Shown here one piece after another: positions 23,609-30,460 of a stretch of 39,596 nucleotides of DNA. Within the stretch, counting starts at the first letter, position 1. Each line of letters opens with the position of its first letter. The position numbers and the translations under genes were made by a program. Source of the stretch: Sphingomonas azotifigens NBRC 15497 (GTDB lineage Bacteria > Pseudomonadota > Alphaproteobacteria > Sphingomonadales > Sphingomonadaceae); assembly GCF_002091475.1 (NCBI RefSeq), contig NZ_BCTR01000062.1, forward strand, positions 1-39,596, in the 5' to 3' direction. Under the pieces are notes generated by a model. It did not search any database, was not told where the DNA came from, and worked only from the letters and a program-made list of their open reading frames with translations.

Positions 23609-24775
23609 ATGGCGATGGCAAGGACGTTTGCGCGCTGGCTGATCGCCGCGCTGCTCTGGATCGTGGTGGCCCTGTGCCTATTCATGACGCTGGTCCCGCC
23701 GTTCCTCGACCGCATCTACTATCGCGGCCCGGAGACCGGGCATTTCGACGGCGCGCATTTCGCCAATCCCGACGGCGAGACCGCGCCGGCGCCGGCGCTC
23801 GCCTTCCTGTTCCTCGCCCACCGTGCGACGAGCGCCGCGCGGCAGCCGGCCTGGCCGGCGAGCGTGCCCGTCACGCAAGGGCATCCGCCGGCGCGGGTGG
23901 ACGGGCAGGCGATGAAGGTCACCTGGATCGGCCATGCCAGCGTGCTGATCCAGACGGAGGGCCTCAATATCCTCACCGATCCGGTGTGGAGCGACGTCGC
24001 CGGGCCGTTCGGCATCGGGCCGCGGCGCGTCGCGGTGCCCGGCGTGCGGCTGGCGGACCTGCCGAAGATCGACCTGATCGTGGTCAGCCACAACCATTAC
24101 GACCATCTCGACCTCGCCACGCTCAAGACGCTGTGGCAGCGCGACCGGCCGCTGATCGTCACCGGCCTGGGCAACGACAGCGTGATCGGGCAGGCGGGCG
24201 TGCCGGCACGCGGGCTCGACTGGGGGCAGCGGCTGGCGCTCAAGCCCGGTGTCGACGTGGTCGTCACCCGCAACCACCATTGGAGCAGCCGCTGGTTTGC
24301 CGATCGCAATCGCGCGCTGTGGTCGAGCTTCGTGGTGACGCTGCCCGGCGGCAACCTGTTCTTCGCGGGCGACACCGGCTGGGGCGACGGCAAATGGCCG
24401 GCCGAGGCGGCGGCGCTGGGGCCGGTGCGCTTCGCGGCGATTCCCGTCGGTGCGTTCCGCTTCAAGCCGGGGCAGATGGCGGCGGACGCGCATATCGGCC
24501 CGCGCGACGCGATCCGGGTGTGGGACGGGCTTGGCCGGCCCTGGGCGCTGCCGATCCACTGGGGAACCTTCCGCCTTTCCTGGGAAGCCTATCGCACCCC
24601 GCCCGACATGCTGGCGGCGATGCTGCGCTGTGGCGGGGCGGGTGCCGATCGCTTCGTCGATCATCCGCTCGGGCAAAGTTTCGACGTGCCGGCGATCGGC
24701 ACCCCGCCGCCCGCGCCGAACGACCAGGGCATCGCGGCATGCCGTGCCGCGGGGCACTTCGATCGGTTCCGCTGA
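23609..24775 (+). CDS. Membrane-anchored metallo-beta-lactamase-fold hydrolase, NAPE-PLD-like
   Basis: A 388-residue protein with one N-terminal transmembrane helix (about 9-30) and a metallo-beta-lactamase fold. The metal-binding motif is HNHYDHLD (161-168); further histidines in TRNHHWSSRW, the Asp in FFAGDTGWGDG and the His in PIHWGTF complete the site. The segments VTWIGHASVLIQTEGLNILTDP and GPRRVAVPG are those of the N-acylphosphatidylethanolamine-phospholipase D/UlaG-like branch, often acting on lipid or phosphodiester substrates. The actual substrate is unknown. GAGAGGG precedes two closely spaced ATGs (23609 and 23615); the second is also acceptable. Confidence 0.88.
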   Translation: MAMARTFARWLIAALLWIVVALCLFMTLVPPFLDRIYYRGPETGHFDGAHFANPDGETAPAPALAFLFLAHRATSAARQPAWPASVPVTQGHPPARVDGQAMKVTWIGHASVLIQTEGLNILTDPVWSDVAGPFGIGPRRVAVPGVRLADLPKIDLIVVSHNHYDHLDLATLKTLWQRDRPLIVTGLGNDSVIGQAGVPARGLDWGQRLALKPGVDVVVTRNHHWSSRWFADRNRALWSSFVVTLPGGNLFFAGDTGWGDGKWPAEAAALGPVRFAAIPVGAFRFKPGQMAADAHIGPRDAIRVWDGLGRPWALPIHWGTFRLSWEAYRTPPDMLAAMLRCGGAGADRFVDHPLGQSFDVPAIGTPPPAPNDQGIAACRAAGHFDRFR

Positions 24776-24825
24776 GGTTGAGCCGCTTCGGAACCGTTCC
24801 TAAGAAGGGGCAGGGACGGGGAAGC

Positions 24826-25281
24826 ATGCACGACGCGACCGGCGCGGAGCGCCATTTCGAAACGAACGGCGCGCGCCTTGGCAAGGCGCTGGCGACCGGC
24901 AGCGGCCTGGGCGGGCTGCTGATCCTGATGCTGCTGATCGCGGCGGGGCAGCGTGCGCCGCTGGCGCTGCTGGCGGGCTGGGCGGTGGGCACGCTGCTTG
25001 CCGGCATGGCGCTTGCGGCAGTCGGCGGCCCGATCTGGCTGGTCGTGCATGCGATCGGGCTGCGTCGTGGCCGCTATGCGGCGCTGGTGACCGGGTTGCT
25101 GGGGCTTGGCCTGTTCGCCGGCGCGCAGAGCGGCGTCGGCATGTTCAGCCTGGCCCCCATCGATACGCGCAGCTGGCTTCTCGGGCTCGCGTTCAAGCTC
25201 GCGCAGGCGGTGGCGGTGACGCTGCTCGCCGCCGGCATCGGGCTGGCGATGTGGCGGATCGCCTACCGCCCAACACCCTGA
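24826..25281 (+). CDS. Hypothetical small membrane protein
   Basis: A 151-residue protein with a hydrophilic N terminus (1-22) and about four hydrophobic helices (about 25-44, 47-75, 84-104, 118-145), rich in Leu, Gly and Ala. No motif of known function is visible. The start ATG has GGGACGGGG upstream. It follows the hydrolase gene by 50 bp and precedes uvrB by 63 bp, all on the plus strand, so it may be in one transcript with either. Confidence 0.75.
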   Translation: MHDATGAERHFETNGARLGKALATGSGLGGLLILMLLIAAGQRAPLALLAGWAVGTLLAGMALAAVGGPIWLVVHAIGLRRGRYAALVTGLLGLGLFAGAQSGVGMFSLAPIDTRSWLLGLAFKLAQAVAVTLLAAGIGLAMWRIAYRPTP

Positions 25282-25344
25282 TCGCCCAAGTTCCTGATCG
25301 CAACGCCGCTTTTCAGACGGCGCCCAGCACCCCATATTCCGGCC

Positions 25345-27540
25345 ATGGCGATCCAGATCCGGACCAACCTTGCCGAGCCCGAGACGGGGCAGGCGTTCAT
25401 CCCCCACCGCCCGCAGCGCCCGGAAAAGGCGGAGGGCGGCAAGAAGTTCAAGCTCGTCTCCGAATACCAGCCCTCTGGCGACCAGCGCTTCGCGATTCCG
25501 GAGCTGGTCGAGCAGGCGCGGGCGGGCGAGCGCGACCAGGTGCTGCTCGGCGTCACCGGATCGGGCAAGACCTACACCATGGCCAAGGTCATCGAGGAGC
25601 TGCAGCGCCCCGCGTTGATCCTCGCGCCGAACAAGATCCTCGCCGCGCAGCTCTATGGGGAGTTCAAGAACTTCTTCCCCGAGAACGCGGTCGAATATTT
25701 CGTCAGCTATTACGATTACTACCAGCCCGAGGCCTATGTGCCGCGGTCGGACACCTATATCGAGAAGGAAAGCTCGATCAACGAGGCGATCGACCGGATG
25801 CGCCATGCCGCGACCCGATCGCTGCTGGAGCGCGACGACGTGATCATCGTCGCCTCGGTCTCGTGCCTCTATGGTATCGGCTCGGTCGAGACCTATTCGG
25901 CGATGATCTTCGACCTGAAGAAGGGCCAGGTGGTCGACCAGCGCGAGATCATCCGCAAGCTGGTCGCGCTCCAGTACAAGCGCAACGATGCCGCCTTCGG
26001 GCGCGGCGCCTTCCGCGTGCGCGGCGACAATCTGGAGCTGTTCCCCTCGCACTATGAGGATACCGCCTGGCGGATCAGCTTCTTCGGGGACGAGATCGAG
26101 GAGATCGTCGAGTTCGATCCGCTCACCGGCAAGAAGGTGGCGAGCCTCGATTATGTCCGCGTCTATGCCAACAGCCACTATGTGACGCCCGGGCCGACGC
26201 TGAAGCAGGCGATGGAGGCGATCCGCCACGAGCTGACCGAGCGGCTGAAGGAACTGGAGGCCGAGGGGAAGCTGCTGGAGCTGCAGCGGCTGGAACAGCG
26301 CACCAATTTCGATCTGGAGATGATCGCGGCGACCGGCTCTTGCGCAGGCATCGAGAATTACAGCCGCTTCCTCACCGGTCGCCTGCCCGGCGAGCCGCCG
26401 CCCACGCTGTTCGAATATCTGCCGGAGAACGCGCTGCTGTTTGTCGACGAGAGCCACCAGACGATCGGCCAGATCAACGGCATGTCGCGCGGCGACCACA
26501 AGCGCAAATTGACGCTGGCCGAATATGGCTTCCGCCTGCCCAGCGCGATCGACAACCGGCCGCTGCGCTTCAACGAATGGGACGCGATGCGGCCGCAGAC
26601 CACCTATGTCTCGGCCACCCCCGGCGACTGGGAGATGGAGCGCACCGGCGGCGTGTTCGTCGAGCAGGTGATCCGCCCCACCGGGCTGATCGACCCGCCG
26701 GTGGAGATCAGACCCGTAGAGGAGCAGGTGCAGGACCTGATCCAGGAGTGCAAGGCGACCGCGGCCAAGGGCTATCGCACGCTGGTGACCACGCTCACCA
26801 AGCGCATGGCCGAGGACCTGACCGAGTACATGCACGAGGCGGGCGTCAAGGTCCGCTACATGCACTCGGACACCGAGACGCTGGAGCGCATCGAGCTGAT
26901 CCGCGACCTGCGGATGGGCGTCTACGACGTGCTGATCGGCATCAACCTGCTGCGCGAGGGGCTCGACATCCCCGAATGCGGGCTGGTGGCGATCCTCGAT
27001 GCCGACAAGGAAGGCTTCCTGCGCTCCGAGACCTCGCTGATCCAAACGATCGGCCGCGCCGCGCGCAACGTCGAGGGGCGGGTGATCCTCTATGCCGATC
27101 GCATGACCGGCAGCATGGAACGCGCGCTCGCCGAGACCGGCCGCCGCCGCGAGAAGCAGATGGCGTATAATCTCGAACACGGGATCACGCCCGAAACGGT
27201 CAAGAAGAATATCGGCGACATCATCGCGCATGTCGCCTCGAAGGACGGTGTGACGGTGGAGATCGATGCCGATCGCCCGCACATGGTCGGTCACAATCTG
27301 CGCGGCTATATCGAGGAGCTCGAGAAGAAGATGCGCGACGCCGCCGCGAACCTGGAGTTCGAGGAAGCCGGCCGCTTGCGCGACGAGATCCGCGCGCTGG
27401 AAGCGGAGGAACTCGGGCTACCCGAAAGCGAACGCAAGGCGCCGGTGATGGGGCGGTCGAACGAAGGCAAGCCGGGCACGCGGAAGACGCGGTACGGGAA
27501 GCAGACCAAGACGAAGTTCGGCGGGCCGCGGCGGGGGTAG
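25345..27540 (+). CDS. uvrB: Excinuclease ABC subunit B
   Basis: A 731-residue nucleotide-excision-repair helicase that verifies damage and recruits UvrC. Walker A is GVTGSGKT (69-76); the beta-hairpin that clamps DNA is in SYYDYYQPEAYVP; the DEAD-type box is LFVDESHQ; helicase motif VI is IQTIGRAARN; a UVR domain binding UvrC is near residues 650-690 (ELEKKMRDAAANLEFEEAGRLRDEI, in part). UvrB is usually about 670 residues; here there is an N-terminal extension of about 35 residues and a basic C-terminal tail rich in Lys and Arg. I see no clear alphaproteobacterial LexA box (GTTC-N7-GTTC) just upstream. Confidence 0.97.
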   Translation: MAIQIRTNLAEPETGQAFIPHRPQRPEKAEGGKKFKLVSEYQPSGDQRFAIPELVEQARAGERDQVLLGVTGSGKTYTMAKVIEELQRPALILAPNKILAAQLYGEFKNFFPENAVEYFVSYYDYYQPEAYVPRSDTYIEKESSINEAIDRMRHAATRSLLERDDVIIVASVSCLYGIGSVETYSAMIFDLKKGQVVDQREIIRKLVALQYKRNDAAFGRGAFRVRGDNLELFPSHYEDTAWRISFFGDEIEEIVEFDPLTGKKVASLDYVRVYANSHYVTPGPTLKQAMEAIRHELTERLKELEAEGKLLELQRLEQRTNFDLEMIAATGSCAGIENYSRFLTGRLPGEPPPTLFEYLPENALLFVDESHQTIGQINGMSRGDHKRKLTLAEYGFRLPSAIDNRPLRFNEWDAMRPQTTYVSATPGDWEMERTGGVFVEQVIRPTGLIDPPVEIRPVEEQVQDLIQECKATAAKGYRTLVTTLTKRMAEDLTEYMHEAGVKVRYMHSDTETLERIELIRDLRMGVYDVLIGINLLREGLDIPECGLVAILDADKEGFLRSETSLIQTIGRAARNVEGRVILYADRMTGSMERALAETGRRREKQMAYNLEHGITPETVKKNIGDIIAHVASKDGVTVEIDADRPHMVGHNLRGYIEELEKKMRDAAANLEFEEAGRLRDEIRALEAEELGLPESERKAPVMGRSNEGKPGTRKTRYGKQTKTKFGGPRRG

Positions 27541-27580
27541 TTCTGACGGCGGTAACCAGCGATCTGTTCGTCGAGGAAGA

Positions 27581-27607
27581 CGTGTGGCAGTCTGAAATGG
27601 CCACACG
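27581..27607. promoter_or_regulatory. Inverted repeat before the HicA gene
   Basis: CGTGTGGC (27581-27588) and GCCACACG (27600-27607) form a perfect 8-bp inverted repeat with an 11-nt spacer, directly before the hicA ribosome binding site (GAGGAAG) and start. As DNA it could be an operator with half-sites 19 bp apart; as RNA it could form a hairpin touching the ribosome binding site. It suggests control at this point. Confidence 0.5.
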
Positions 27608-27615
27608 AGGAAGCG

Positions 27616-27870
27616 ATGGTCCGCATTTCCAGGTTGTACGCGCATCTGCTGAATGACCCCCGAGCTACGCTGCCGTTCCGCGATTTCGAGCGCCTCCTTG
27701 AAGCGTTCGGCTTCTCCCTAGATCGCACCAAGGGCAGCCATCGCCAATATGTGCATCCGGCGGTGCCCTTCGTCCTCACCGTTCAACCGGACGGCAAGGA
27801 CGCCAAGCGCTATCAGGTGCGCCAGTTTCTTGATATGGTCGCCGAGTTCGGATTGAGTATGCAAGAATGA
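27616..27870 (+). CDS. hicA: HicA-family toxin (mRNA interferase)
   Basis: An 84-residue dsRBD-like protein. FRDFERLLEAFGF (helix 1), then RTKGSHRQYVHP with the catalytic-type His of HicA (GSHRQY), then beta strands (FVLTVQPDGK) and the C-terminal QVRQFLDMVAEFGL helix match the HicA/YcfA family, whose members cleave mRNA in a ribosome-independent way. It carries about 15 extra N-terminal residues relative to minimal HicA. Its stop overlaps the antitoxin start by 4 bp (ATGA). Toxicity is inferred from family, not shown. Confidence 0.85.
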   Translation: MVRISRLYAHLLNDPRATLPFRDFERLLEAFGFSLDRTKGSHRQYVHPAVPFVLTVQPDGKDAKRYQVRQFLDMVAEFGLSMQE

Positions 27871-28100
27871 GCGAGCCGCATTACAACATCAATCTCCTCT
27901 GGTCGGACGAGGATGGGTGCTGGATCGCCGACGTTCCCGACCTGCGCTATTGCACGACCCATGGCGACACGCCCGAGGTTGCCCTCGCCAATGTTCGCGA
28001 AGCCATTGCCGGTTGGCTGGAGGCGGCGGCGGCAAACGGCGTGCCAATTCCTGAGCCGCGATACCGGCCCTCGATCTATGCAGCGCGCTTCGCCGCCTGA
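27867..28100 (+). CDS. hicB: HicB-family antitoxin, short form without a visible DNA-binding domain
   Basis: A 77-residue HicB-like protein. YNINLLWSDEDGCWIADVPDL and GDTPEVALANVREAIAGWLEAA form the partially degraded RNase H-like fold that covers HicA. Classical HicB antitoxins continue into a C-terminal helix-turn-helix or ribbon-helix-helix of about 40-60 residues; this protein ends soon after the core (PEPRYRPSIYAARFAA), so a DNA-binding domain is not visible. It would neutralise HicA by direct binding. Both genes lie between uvrB and the GH5 gene. Confidence 0.85.
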   Translation: MSEPHYNINLLWSDEDGCWIADVPDLRYCTTHGDTPEVALANVREAIAGWLEAAAANGVPIPEPRYRPSIYAARFAA

Positions 28101-28189
28101 GTTTTCCCGCAAGCAATTGATTTAGCCGCTTCGTTGGGCGATCCTCCCTCCGGATCCGGGCATACCGGAACGGCGAGGGAGAGGGTAGG

Positions 28190-29332
28190 ATGCGCGCACG
28201 CGGCATGGCGGCAGGCATTGCGATGGCGGCGCTGTGCGCCTGTGGCGGCGGAGGCTCCGCAGGGGGGACGGTAACGCCGCCCGTTTCCGCGCCGGCGCCG
28301 GCGCCGACACCGACTCCCACTCCGGCGCCTACGCCCACGCCGACGGCGACCAGCGCCGGCTACACACCCGCTGCCGCCTTTCGCCCGACCACCGGCGCCG
28401 CCATCCCGATCGGCAAGTGCGTCAACATGGGCAACCATCTGGAGGCGCCCAACGAAGGCGATTGGGGCCGCGCGATCGTCGATGCCGACTTCACCATCAT
28501 CAAGTCGGCCGGGTTCGACACGATTCGACTGCCCGTGCGCTGGTCCAACCATGCGCTGGCTGCCGCGCCTTACACGATCGACGCGACGTTCCTCGCTCAC
28601 GTCCGCCACGTTGTGGATACCGCCCGCGGCGCCGGGCTGAACGTGCTGCTCAACCTGCACCATTATGAGGAAATGGCCACCGCGCCCGCCGCCCATGCCG
28701 AGCGCTTCGCGATGCTGTGGAAGCAGATCGCCGCCGCCTTTGCCGACGAACCCGAGGCGAGCGTGTGGTTCGAGCTGATGAACGAACCCAATGGCGCCCT
28801 CAACGACAGCAACCTGCTGGCCATCCTCACCCCCGCACTGGCGCAGGTGCGCGCAACCAACCCGACGCGGCCGGTGATCATCGGCGGGCAGAACTGGAGC
28901 GGCGTGTCGTCGCTCGCGACGCTGCAACTGCCCGACGATCCACGGCTGGTGGTGACGATCCACACCTATGATCCGTTCGACTTCACGCACCAGAACGCGA
29001 CCTGGCTAGCGCCCGGCAGGGTGCCGCCGCTCGGTCGGACGTTCGGGGGTGCCGACGATCTTCGTGCGCTCGATGCCAATCTGGCGACGGTGCGCGGCTA
29101 CATGCAGCGAACCGGCCGGCAGGTGTTCGTCGGCGAATATGGTGCCAATGACGATCCCGGTATCCCGCTGGCGCAGCGTGTCCTCTACTACGGCACCGTC
29201 TCATCCGCTTATGCCTCGATCGGCGTGCAGAGTTGCGCCTGGGCCTATGCCAACACCTTCCGGCTGCGCGACGGTGCAGCGTGGCTGCCCGGGATGGTCG
29301 AGGCGATCCGGACCACCGCGACACTGCAATAA
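28190..29332 (+). CDS. GH5-family glycoside hydrolase (endoglucanase-like) lipoprotein
   Basis: A 380-residue protein. A lipoprotein signal ends at LCAC (Cys18), followed by a glycine and Pro/Thr-rich linker of about 35 residues (TPTPTPAPTPTPT) that spaces the domain from the membrane. The catalytic domain (about 60-380) begins with GKCVNMGNHLEAP; the family 5 acid/base is in ELMNEPNG and the nucleophile in FVGEYGAND, with conserved GFDTIRLPVRWS, LLNLHHYE and HTYDPFDF. These are the hallmarks of GH5 cellulase/glucanase-type enzymes acting on beta-1,4 glucans or mannans. Start has GAGGGTAGG directly upstream; the ATG five codons later is possible. Confidence 0.9.
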   Translation: MRARGMAAGIAMAALCACGGGGSAGGTVTPPVSAPAPAPTPTPTPAPTPTPTATSAGYTPAAAFRPTTGAAIPIGKCVNMGNHLEAPNEGDWGRAIVDADFTIIKSAGFDTIRLPVRWSNHALAAAPYTIDATFLAHVRHVVDTARGAGLNVLLNLHHYEEMATAPAAHAERFAMLWKQIAAAFADEPEASVWFELMNEPNGALNDSNLLAILTPALAQVRATNPTRPVIIGGQNWSGVSSLATLQLPDDPRLVVTIHTYDPFDFTHQNATWLAPGRVPPLGRTFGGADDLRALDANLATVRGYMQRTGRQVFVGEYGANDDPGIPLAQRVLYYGTVSSAYASIGVQSCAWAYANTFRLRDGAAWLPGMVEAIRTTATLQ

Positions 29333-29413
29333 GCGCCGGGCTGCGGTAAGCCGCGGCGGGCGTGCGAGCGGCGGTGGTTGAGACGGCGGCCGCAGTCGCC
29401 CATAAGCGCGGCC

Positions 29414-29935
29414 ATGCGTTTGCTTCCCCTGTTCGCCGGTGTCGGCCTCGCCGCGCTTGCCGGCTGCGTGCCCGCTCCGTCCACGCCGCCGCCTGCGCCC
29501 GCACCACGGCCCGTACCGGTGCCGGTCGCTGCGCCGCCGCCCGCCCCGGTGCTCGGGGCCGACTGGCGCGACTGGCCGCTGACCCCGGGGGACTGGCGCT
29601 ATCGCGCGGCAAGCGCGAGCTATGGCGCTGCCGGTGTCGCGCCGGTCGCAACGCTGCGCTGCGACCTTGGCACCCGGCAGGTGACGCTCTCGCGCGCCGG
29701 CACCGCCCCTGCGACGCTGACCCTCCGCACCACCAGCGCGGTGCGCGCGCTGTCTGCCACGCCGGATCCGCGCTCGCCCGGCATGCTCGCCATCACCTTC
29801 GCGGCGAGCGACAGCTTCCTCGACGCGATCGGCTACAGCCGCGGGCGGTTCGTGGTAGAGGGCGGTGGCCTGCCGACGCTGGTGATTCCGGCCTGGCCGG
29901 AGATCCTGCGGGTGGTGGAGGATTGCCGCAAATAA
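29414..29935 (+). CDS. Proline-rich hypothetical lipoprotein
   Basis: A 173-residue protein whose signal peptide ends at LAGC (Cys18), followed by an Ala/Pro-rich linker (about 19-46) and a compact domain with DWRDWPLTPGDWRY, an ATLRCDLGTRQVTLSR strand pair, and a closing VVEDCRK in which Cys171 may pair with the Cys in LRCDL. I do not recognise the domain. The start at MRLLPLFAGVG opens the signal peptide. It follows the GH5 gene by 81 bp on the same strand, and both share the lipoprotein-plus-proline-linker design, suggesting a related envelope location. Confidence 0.85.
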   Translation: MRLLPLFAGVGLAALAGCVPAPSTPPPAPAPRPVPVPVAAPPPAPVLGADWRDWPLTPGDWRYRAASASYGAAGVAPVATLRCDLGTRQVTLSRAGTAPATLTLRTTSAVRALSATPDPRSPGMLAITFAASDSFLDAIGYSRGRFVVEGGGLPTLVIPAWPEILRVVEDCRK

Positions 29936-30067
29936 GGTGCGCGACGCACCCGTTCGGCCCAGACTTCCAGAATCGCACCGATAAAAATCTTTTACAAGAC
30001 TTGTTCTGCGACTCAGGCATGTCCTACATGTCAAGTGTGTCGAGAGGCACAGGCTCTTCAACAAGCG

Positions 30068-30081
30068 AAAGGAGGTGATCC
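30068..30081 (+). promoter_or_regulatory. Extended ribosome binding site, 14-nt perfect anti-Shine-Dalgarno match
   Basis: AAAGGAGGTGATCC is complementary to the whole usual 3' tail of 16S rRNA (GGATCACCTCCTTT), far more than the 4-6 nt used elsewhere in this window. GGAGG ends 7 nt before the ATG of an 18-codon ORF. It is not a 16S gene fragment, because the following bases do not continue the rRNA complement. Confidence 0.8.
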
Positions 30082-30082
30082 G

Positions 30083-30139
30083 ATGTCTCATGGTTCAGCA
30101 GTGAGGTCGGTTCAGTTCGTTCGGGAGACGCGCCGCTGA
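30083..30139 (+). CDS. 18-residue small ORF with very strong ribosome binding site
   Basis: Encodes MSHGSAVRSVQFVRETRR, ending in TGA at 30137-30139. The peptide is basic (four Arg) and has no hydrophobic helix, so it is not an entericidin- or Hok-like membrane peptide. It does not show the run of one amino acid expected for a classical attenuation leader. The case for translation rests on the 14-nt anti-Shine-Dalgarno match at ideal spacing; the case for function rests on the structured RNA and terminator that follow. Not recognised. It could be a leader peptide, a regulatory microprotein, or merely the means by which ribosomes are held on this RNA. Confidence 0.45.
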   Translation: MSHGSAVRSVQFVRETRR

Positions 30140-30277
30140 GCTTGCCGCGCGGATGGAAGCCCTCCATCCGTGGTGCCGTGCGGGAGGTATCCTCCTCCAA
30201 TCAACGCCGGCAGCTGCAAGCGAAGCGGCCCGCATGGTCTCCCGGGCTGGAGCGCTCCGGCCGCTGACCATGTCGGG

Positions 30278-30323
30278 GGTCGTCGGGTACCCTGGATAGG
30301 GGCCCGGCGACCTCTTTCATTTT
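30278..30323 (+). terminator. Intrinsic-terminator-like stem closing the structured RNA
   Basis: GGTCGTCGGG (30278-30287) pairs with CCCGGCGACC (30303-30312; one G-U), continuing after a small bulge into CCCT/AGGG-type pairs around the loop, and is followed by TCTTTCATTTT. This is about 138 bp before the GGDEF/EAL gene, so it could end an independent small RNA or work as an attenuator for that gene. The tail is U-rich but interrupted, so strength is uncertain. Confidence 0.55.
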
Positions 30324-30460
30324 GGCGCGCGCGCATCGGGGACGCGCCCGTGCATGGTTAGCAAAACCTTTCGTCCGCGATATGGACATGCCCCAACTTG
30401 GCCGCGCGCGAGTCGCGCAGGCACAGTGCGACGCTCCAGGGATACGTAGCGGAGCGCCGG

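Larger units (their letters stand above)
29994..30323 (+). ncRNA. Candidate structured RNA carrying an 18-codon ORF
   Basis: Predicted folds: a 7-bp GGATGGA/TCCATCC stem extended to about 10 bp (30148-30172); GGAGG/CCTCC (30183-30195); a multi-branched element closed by GCGGCC/GGCCGC (30225-30230 with 30259-30264) or alternatively CATGGT/ACCATG (30233-30238 with 30267-30272), with an inner CTCC/GGAG hairpin; and a final long GC stem with a U-rich tail. The unit therefore looks like an independent small transcript or a leader. The boundaries are estimates; I do not recognise it as tmRNA, 6S, SRP or RNase P RNA. Confidence 0.4.
29936..30460. other. 525-bp gene-poor stretch with RNA-like structure
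   Basis: Between the lipoprotein gene and the GGDEF/EAL gene. From left to right it holds a perfect 6-bp hairpin right after the lipoprotein stop (29936-29950), an AT-rich patch at 29980-30004 including an ACAAG-A-CTTGT palindrome (29994-30004) that could be a promoter or operator, the 18-codon ORF with its extended ribosome binding site, four or more hairpins, a terminator-like stem, and about 138 bp before the next gene. No long ORF here is convincing. Confidence 0.7.

Noticed and set aside
25282..25344. LexA/SOS box before uvrB
   Set aside because: GTTC occurs once, but the base pattern seven positions on is CAAC rather than GTTC.
24661..27294. Open frame of 877 codons on the minus strand opposite uvrB
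   Set aside because: Antisense shadow from high GC content; it spans three plus-strand genes and has no recognisable domain.
28290..28350. Short repeated DNA units, considered as a CRISPR-like or tandem repeat
   Set aside because: The repeats are codons of the Pro/Thr linker of the GH5 lipoprotein, without regular spacers.
30068..30081. Remnant of a 16S rRNA 3' end on the minus strand
   Set aside because: The match stops exactly at the 14-nt anti-Shine-Dalgarno tail; the adjacent conserved rRNA bases are absent, and an ATG follows at ribosome-binding-site spacing.
29994..30323. Known structural RNAs (tmRNA, 6S, SRP RNA, RNase P RNA) or a GEMM c-di-GMP riboswitch
   Set aside because: None of the conserved sequence blocks I know for these RNAs is visible; only generic stems, the small ORF and the terminator are.
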